From Kingdonia uniflora (Eukaryota > Streptophyta > Magnoliopsida > Ranunculales > Circaeasteraceae): 64,000 nt of DNA. Made by a program: the position numbers and the translations under genes. Shown here one piece after another: positions 58,921 to 64,000 of this stretch; position 1 is the first letter of the stretch; every line of letters starts with the position of its first letter. The DNA lies in assembly GCA_014058105.1 (NCBI GenBank), contig JACGCM010001594.1, forward strand, positions 1,691,841 through 1,755,840, in the 5' to 3' direction. Under the pieces are notes generated by a model. That model searched no databases. It was not told the origin of the DNA and saw nothing but the letters and a program-made list of their open reading frames with translations.

Positions 58921-59485
58921 TATAATGGCCTAATTCGGGGATTCTTACTTAGCCTTTACACCAAATGTATCTAGAAGCCATAGAACAATAAATAATAATC
59001 AACAAGATAATTTAGTATGAAAAACCTTTGAATAGGTTAAAAACCACGACATCTCTTGAGGACTTTAAGAAAAGAGAAGACGATCTTAATGAAGTTGCTA
59101 ACTTATTACAATGAGCACTCTGAGTATCTAGAGTTTCGGAGCAGGGAATCTTCTGTATAGAATTGCCTGTTTTCTCTATCGTTCTCTAATTTTATTTATA
59201 AGTTTTATAATATGACCGTTTGATGACTATTAATATTCTTAATGGTGGACATTACAAAGTATATATAAGATATTCTCTGACCAGATAGTATAACGTTCTG
59301 ACCTCTATTGCTGTATAATGGCTTAATTGATGACTGTACACTTGCATAAATCAAACTGCTGAGGTGGAGGTCGAAAGCGATGACTCAAACTAAGGAATAT
59401 TGAATATGGCTTTAGTAGTGTTTCCTGTATTCTAATAAGGTCGAGGATGAGGCTTTGAGTCCTAGTTACGACATAAGGTATTACA
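58921..59485 (-). repeat. E2 LTR (minus strand) inserted in E1
   Basis: 565 bp, tataatggcc to aaggtattaca, similar in order to E1's LTR (aaaacctttgaataggtaaaaaacc...). It starts exactly where E1's C-like interior stops. A purine-rich tract on the minus strand (gagagcggtc) follows, so it is the 3' LTR of another minus-strand element, of which only about 80 bp of interior survives before element D. Confidence 0.7.
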
Positions 59486-59568
59486 AGACCGCTCTCAAGT
59501 AATAGCACGAGTAGCATCAAGGATGAGTAGTGTTGGTTGAGAAACGTGTGCTGTATGTATTTCCTGAC

Positions 59569-60247
59569 TGTAGGGACCTATCCCTCGATCTCACCTAAAG
59601 TCGAGCTGTCACCAGTTCGAATCACTTCTGTAGGGACCTATCCCTTGATCACGCCAAAAGTCAAGCTCACATAGTTCGAATTACCTCCATCTCAGACTCA
59701 AGCTTTTTTAACACATATCCCCAATCAACATTCCAACCTACCTCACGAACTGGTAAAAAACGTGGACCAAACTTAAATCGAAAAACCTTATCCAGTCAAA
59801 GATACCTGTCTCATACGAACTCGTTAGCTACTCAGTCAACCACCACTAACCACATTGTTCAGAGAACGTGCTCCAACACGATGAAGAGCTGCGGAGAAGG
59901 CCTATATAAAGAAAATGTTCCAGAAGAGACAGGGACCAGAAAAATTACACAAGGGATCACCTAAAAATTACATATTCTAGATTCTCGATAATCATCAAAA
60001 CTTCTTAGCTACAAGATTCAAACATTTATATTTTTAGAGATCTCTTGTAATAAGATATCTGCCTCAAGCAATAAAAATACTTTAACAAAAATCCTCCATA
60101 CGAGGTCGTGGTTTTTACCTATTCAGAGGTTTTCCACGCTAAAATTACCTGTTTCATTTCTTACTTTCCATTAGAATATTATTACAAGTTCATTGGTGTG
60201 TTAGTAAATTCTAAGCTATTTCGAGCTTACAGAAATTGGCCATTATA
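59569..60247 (+). repeat. Element D 5' LTR with duplicated 5' end
   Basis: tgtagggacctatccc occurs at 59569 and again at 59629. The first 60 bp of the LTR are thus present in two diverged copies. The rest matches C's LTR, with a TATA box at 59903-59910 (tatataaa). It ends gccattata, and tttggcgccgtgtgtga follows at once, the primer-binding site (tgg at 60250). Confidence 0.88.
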
Positions 60248-60319
60248 TTTGGCGCCGTGTGTGAGAAAGATTACATTTCCATGATATCCTAAGGCAGTCT
60301 TTCACTATAACTTTTAATC

Positions 60320-61600
60320 ATGGTTACTTCCAGACGACCGGCTGCAGGAACTCAGCTAGAAGTTTCTATGGAGCTGGGGTAACTTACAGAGTTATGGACA
60401 AATCTCAACGCCGAGACAGAGAAACGCGCCGAACTCAAACTTCAGTTAACAAAGGATCGGGAGCTCTGGGAAAAAGAGCTCGATACAGAATGACAAGCTC
60501 GTGTGACAATGATGAAATGGCATGAAGATCAGATGACAACAATGTAGACTGGCCTAAAATCTCTGTAAAATACTTAGTAGTCTTCTCTAGCCAAAGGTCA
60601 GATAAGCTTTCAGAGACCTCCCGCGTCTCAGCAAGGGAAAGATTAGGACTTCGGGGAGTCACCAGTAAAGTTATTTCTAGGAGCCTATAACGCGAGCCAC
60701 AATCCTCCATACATTTAGGAGGGGGGGGGGGGAGAAGTTCAGTCCAAAGTCAGTCGAGGTCATCAAATTTCTATCCGCTAAGAGGAAGAGCAGTGACCTC
60801 AACATCAAGTTCCAGCACGAGATCGCCTGAGTGAAGGTACGAGCACTCATCATCCATAGCCAGCTCGTCCAGTAATTCATCCAATATGTCATTACATCAC
60901 AAAAGAACATATGGACCAATGGATTAAGGAGTTGATTGAAGCACAGGTTCTGGGTACTACCGGCGATACCACAAAGTTATAGAGAAGTCCGATTGCTAAG
61001 GAACTATTAGATATGAAGATACCAAAAGGTTTCCATTCTCCCAAAATTTGCAAATACAAAGGTACTGACCCGAAGGAGTACATTCAACAATGACGTAATT
61101 CTTTGGGGTTATACTCCAATCTCAACAACAACCTCTGCCGTCTGTTCACCATAAGTCAACAGGAGGAACTACTCTGATGGTTCCATTCTCTCCCTGAGGA
61201 CTCCATCAGGACATTTGATCAGCTGCAGAAGCAATTTATCAAGACGTATGCTCACAGCAAAGATAAAGGGGAGAACTTGTATTCTCTTATCGGTCTTAAA
61301 CAGTCGCATGGAGAGAAGCTCAAAGATTTATCGAAGAAATTCTTAGAGCTCGCGCAAAAAGTGGATAACCTCGATCATAAAATGGCTGCTACTGCTTTCA
61401 TCAATGCTCTCTGGCTCGATTGCAAGGCCAAATAATACCTCTTCCTTAACAAACCAACGACCTTGGAGGAGATGATCACCAAAGTCACCAGTTACGTCGA
61501 CCTAGGAAGGATGATGTCCAAGCGAGAAAAATCTTCTAAATCTATCCTCTCCAACAAAAACCCATCTACAGATCGAGCCAGTGAACCCAAGGACGAATAG
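60320..61600 (+). pseudogene. gag: Element D gag
   Basis: Starts MVTSRRPAAGTQLEVSMELG with a helical charged N-terminus as in C. Further on come MDQWIKELIEAQVLGTTGDTTKL, FHSPKICKYKGTDPKEYIQQ and the block where C has LWWFHSLPE, then a nucleic-acid-binding region with KKFLELAQKVDNLDHKMA and LNKPTTLEEMITKVTSYVDL. Stops (MELG then a stop; LWWF changed to a stop and WF) and a poly-G frameshift (60721-60731) break it. Confidence 0.82.
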
Positions 61601-62690
61601 GGAGATCAGAAGCGCACCAAGGGCAACGCTGGTTACCCTCGAAAAGGCGGTCTACCAAGCAAACCCATCTTTTAAAATTGAACATCCGAGTCTCCATAAT
61701 TTTTCCACTGCTACCCCGTCTCTCAATCGCTGGAACCAATCGAAAGTCGACCATATTGCCTGTATCATAAGGTAAATCATTATACTACTGACAATTACTA
61801 TGCTCTACAACGGTTGATCGAGTACATTTTAAAGAGGGATAGATGCTAGAATTCATTGTTGATCTGAAGTTGTACAAAGATGGTAGCTATAAGATGCAGC
61901 TTGAAGTTATTCAGGCCAATGATCGAGCTGAGAAGAAGCATCTCTACTATATGCACCATAACAACATGATCGAAATCAATCAGATCACTAATTCCAATAG
62001 ATCAAAATGCAGGAGACTATCAGAATTTGTGATATCATACCTCAAGACAAAGAAGCTAAGCTTCTTCCTGAGTCGAGCAATCGCCGATTCGGGATCTCCT
62101 TCGAAGATTACGATACTAGCCATGTCAAGTTTCCACATCATGATGCATTAGTCATAATGCTCAAGATGAAGAAGTTTGTCATGCACACAATGATGATCGA
62201 TACGGGAAGTGGTATTGAGACTCTTTTTCAGAGTACGATCGACCAAATGGGTTTGGCCGACCAAGTTATTCAGAGTGACACCGATATCAGTGGGTTCAAT
62301 GGTTCTAGCGAATAACGAGTAGGTAAGATTATCTTACCAATTGCCGCAGGACCAACCACTATCGACGTCATTTTCTATGTCATTAATGCCAAATCTTGTT
62401 ATCTCGGGATTATGGGCCGCTGCTGGATACACAACATGGAGACAATCGCTTCCACCTATCATCAGGTACTCTAATTCAAATACAACAACTATATTTATGA
62501 GATCAGAGGTAGTCAGAAGCTCTCTCAAGCATATAAAAATATTGTGTCTTTTATCCTAGATACTTCAGACAAATTTACTGTATAACAATTATTGGAAGCT
62601 GATCACCTCAATTATTAACCAGCCACATAGGAGCCCACATAATATATCAGTATTGATGGGCCTAGCAGAGGTACTTTCATTGGTACTGAG
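61601..62690 (+). pseudogene. Element D end of gag and protease
   Basis: After a linker with decayed zinc-knuckle-like residues, the open frame 62007-62315 reads FGISFEDYDTSHVKFPHHDALVIM, then MHTMMIDTGSGIETLF, with the catalytic Asp-Thr-Gly intact, and QSTIDQMGLADQVIQSDTDISGFNG. Another frame continues with NAKSCYLGIMGRCWIHN. It is the best protease copy in the window and shows what A and C have lost. Confidence 0.82.
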
Positions 62691-63730
62691 TTAGTTTAGT
62701 ACAAAAAAAATGTTCTCATTCAGTTCCTGCAATTTAATCGAGACGTTTTTGCACGGTCTTTCGAAGAAATGCCTGGGGTTGATCCAGCCATGGCCGGTCG
62801 CAAATTAACTATCAAATAATTGCCGCAGCGGTCAAATAGAAATAGTGACGACTTTCACCTCATCTTCAAGATGAAGTTAACATCGGGAGTAAGAAATTGA
62901 TCAAAGTGGGATTCATTCGAGAAGCCAAGTATTCAGAATGGATATCAACATTGGCTGTCCCAAAGAAGAACGGAAAAGTTTGTGTTTGCATAGATTTCAT
63001 AGATCTGAACAACCTACTCCAAAGGATAGTTTTCCCTCTTCCCAACATTCATCAGATCTCGATTCCACAGTAGGCCATGAAATTCTATCTATGATGGACG
63101 CTGCTTCGGGGTACAATCAAATTCACTTTAGGAAGAAGATCAAGAGAAGACAACTTTCATCACTGAAAGAGGCTTTTATTGTTACAAAGTAATACCCTTC
63201 AGACTCAAGAATGCGGGTGCCACATATCAACGTTGATGACTACAATGTTCAAATTATACCTAGGGAAAGTCGTTGAAGTCTACATCGACGATCTCTTGTG
63301 TAAGAGTGTATATTCAGCCCAATCACATATCAGATCTCAATACTATATTCAACATTCTTTGATCTTACCAGGATGCGTCTCAGCCCTAATAAATATCAAT
63401 TCGGGGTCCATTCTAAAGGATTTCTTGATCCCTCATCAGCAAGAAGAGGATTGAGGCCGATCCAGATCAGATTCGGGATCTCCTCGACATGCCCTCTCCA
63501 AAATAGCAAAAAACATTCAAAAACTACGGAAAGATGCGCTATCAACTGTTTCGTTTTTAAATCTTCAGCAAGACCCTATCATTTGCCTGGAAGGGAAAAT
63601 AGAGAAACCAGTCTTCTTCATCAGCAAGACCCTCAAACCAGCGGGAAACAAGGTACTCAAAAATGAGAAATTTTTCACTCATGTTAAACTTTACAGAAAC
63701 TCAAGCACTACTTCCAAGCTCATCCATTCA
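62691..63730 (+). pseudogene. Element D reverse transcriptase
   Basis: KKLIKVGFIREAKYSEWISTLAVPKKNGKVCVCIDFIDLN (fingers), NQIHF palm fragment, GLLLLQSNTLQTQECGCHIST in a shifted frame, then VVEVYIDDLLCKSV with YIDD at 63281-63292, and NKYQFGVHSKGFL. Around 63540-63600 the connection domain appears shortened relative to C. Multiple frameshifts and stops. Confidence 0.82.
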
Positions 63731-64000
63731 AAAGTCATGACGAACTACCCACTCGAGAATTTTGATCCAAGAATGAAAAATCAAGAAGAGTGTAACAGTG
63801 GTCACTCAGTTTGGGAGAACATGATATCCTATTCGTGCAACGTCATTCTAAAAAAAGGTAAGGCCAGTACAGATTTTTATGGATTTTCCAGTGAAGGATC
63901 CCGAGTGGGAGGAACACGACCCTAACCTTATAGAAGAAATACCTGAGGATCCAACCCCCAAGCCATTTGACAAACGAGTGAATGGATCTACATTAGGGTG
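63731..64000 (+). pseudogene. Element D connection/start of RNase H, cut by window end
   Basis: Reads VMTNYPLENF (C: VMTNYPLWEV), a decayed KSRRV block, then FMDFPVKDPEWEEHDP in one frame, as in C (FQMDFPVEDPEWEEHDP). The RNase H catalytic TDGS would lie just beyond the window. Confidence 0.75.

Larger units (their letters stand above)
59569..64000 (+). mobile_element. Element D: Tat-type gypsy element of the C family, cut by window end
   Basis: 5' LTR, primer-binding site, gag, protease with an intact active site, RT with YIDD, and the start of RNase H, in that order. It aligns throughout with element C, but keeps the protease part that C has lost. The right half lies outside the window, so no target duplication can be checked. 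The insertion point is in E2's remnant. Confidence 0.92.

Overview
The window looks like plant nuclear DNA, from repeat-rich, probably heterochromatic intergenic sequence. It is AT-rich and filled with plant-type transposable elements: Ty3/gypsy elements of the Tat type, an L1-type LINE with a terminal RNase H, a hAT transposon with a TTF/DUF4371-type transposase, a TNT1-like copia remnant and a long solo LTR. I found no convincing host gene, rRNA, tRNA or CRISPR array. Almost every coding region carries stops and frameshifts, so the protein calls below are pseudogenes unless stated.

Layout. 1-1751 is the 3' internal end of a gypsy element (E0), ending in a polypurine tract and an LTR (1752-2551). 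Element A (plus) follows: gag, protease and reverse transcriptase (RT). The RT is split by a minus-strand LINE (5238-11161, target duplication catagaat). RNase H and integrase then run to 14052, and a large antisense gene lies at 14665-16940. Element B (minus, 17079-28075, target duplication attac) is inserted in the 5' leader of A's antisense gene, and A continues to about 31 kb. A minus-strand hAT element (about 31697-48899) is split by element C (plus, 33503-47122, 5-bp duplication near taatc). Next come a copia remnant (50040-50690), a 4.6-kb solo LTR (51687-56275, duplication cttct), two minus-strand LTR remnants E1 and E2 (58128-59568), and the 5' part of element D (plus, 59569 to the window end).

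The most interesting feature is shared by E0, A, B and C. Downstream of pol, on the strand opposite to the retrotransposon, each carries a gene module reading back towards pol. Its main gene has its own TATA box, a leader intron, a conserved domain with a GLxLPL...NxxxxxPxQxN core, an intron of about 80 bp at the same place in A, B and C, and a long coiled-coil C-terminus. In E0 and B a second, short antisense gene with its own TATA box lies between the main gene and the LTR. Tandem repeats fill the spacer where pol and the antisense gene converge in A, B and C. Element B has lost the RT palm and the integrase but keeps this module and two good LTRs. Antisense ORFs are known in Tat-lineage elements. 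The conserved exon-intron and promoter architecture, and the second gene, are what deserve follow-up.
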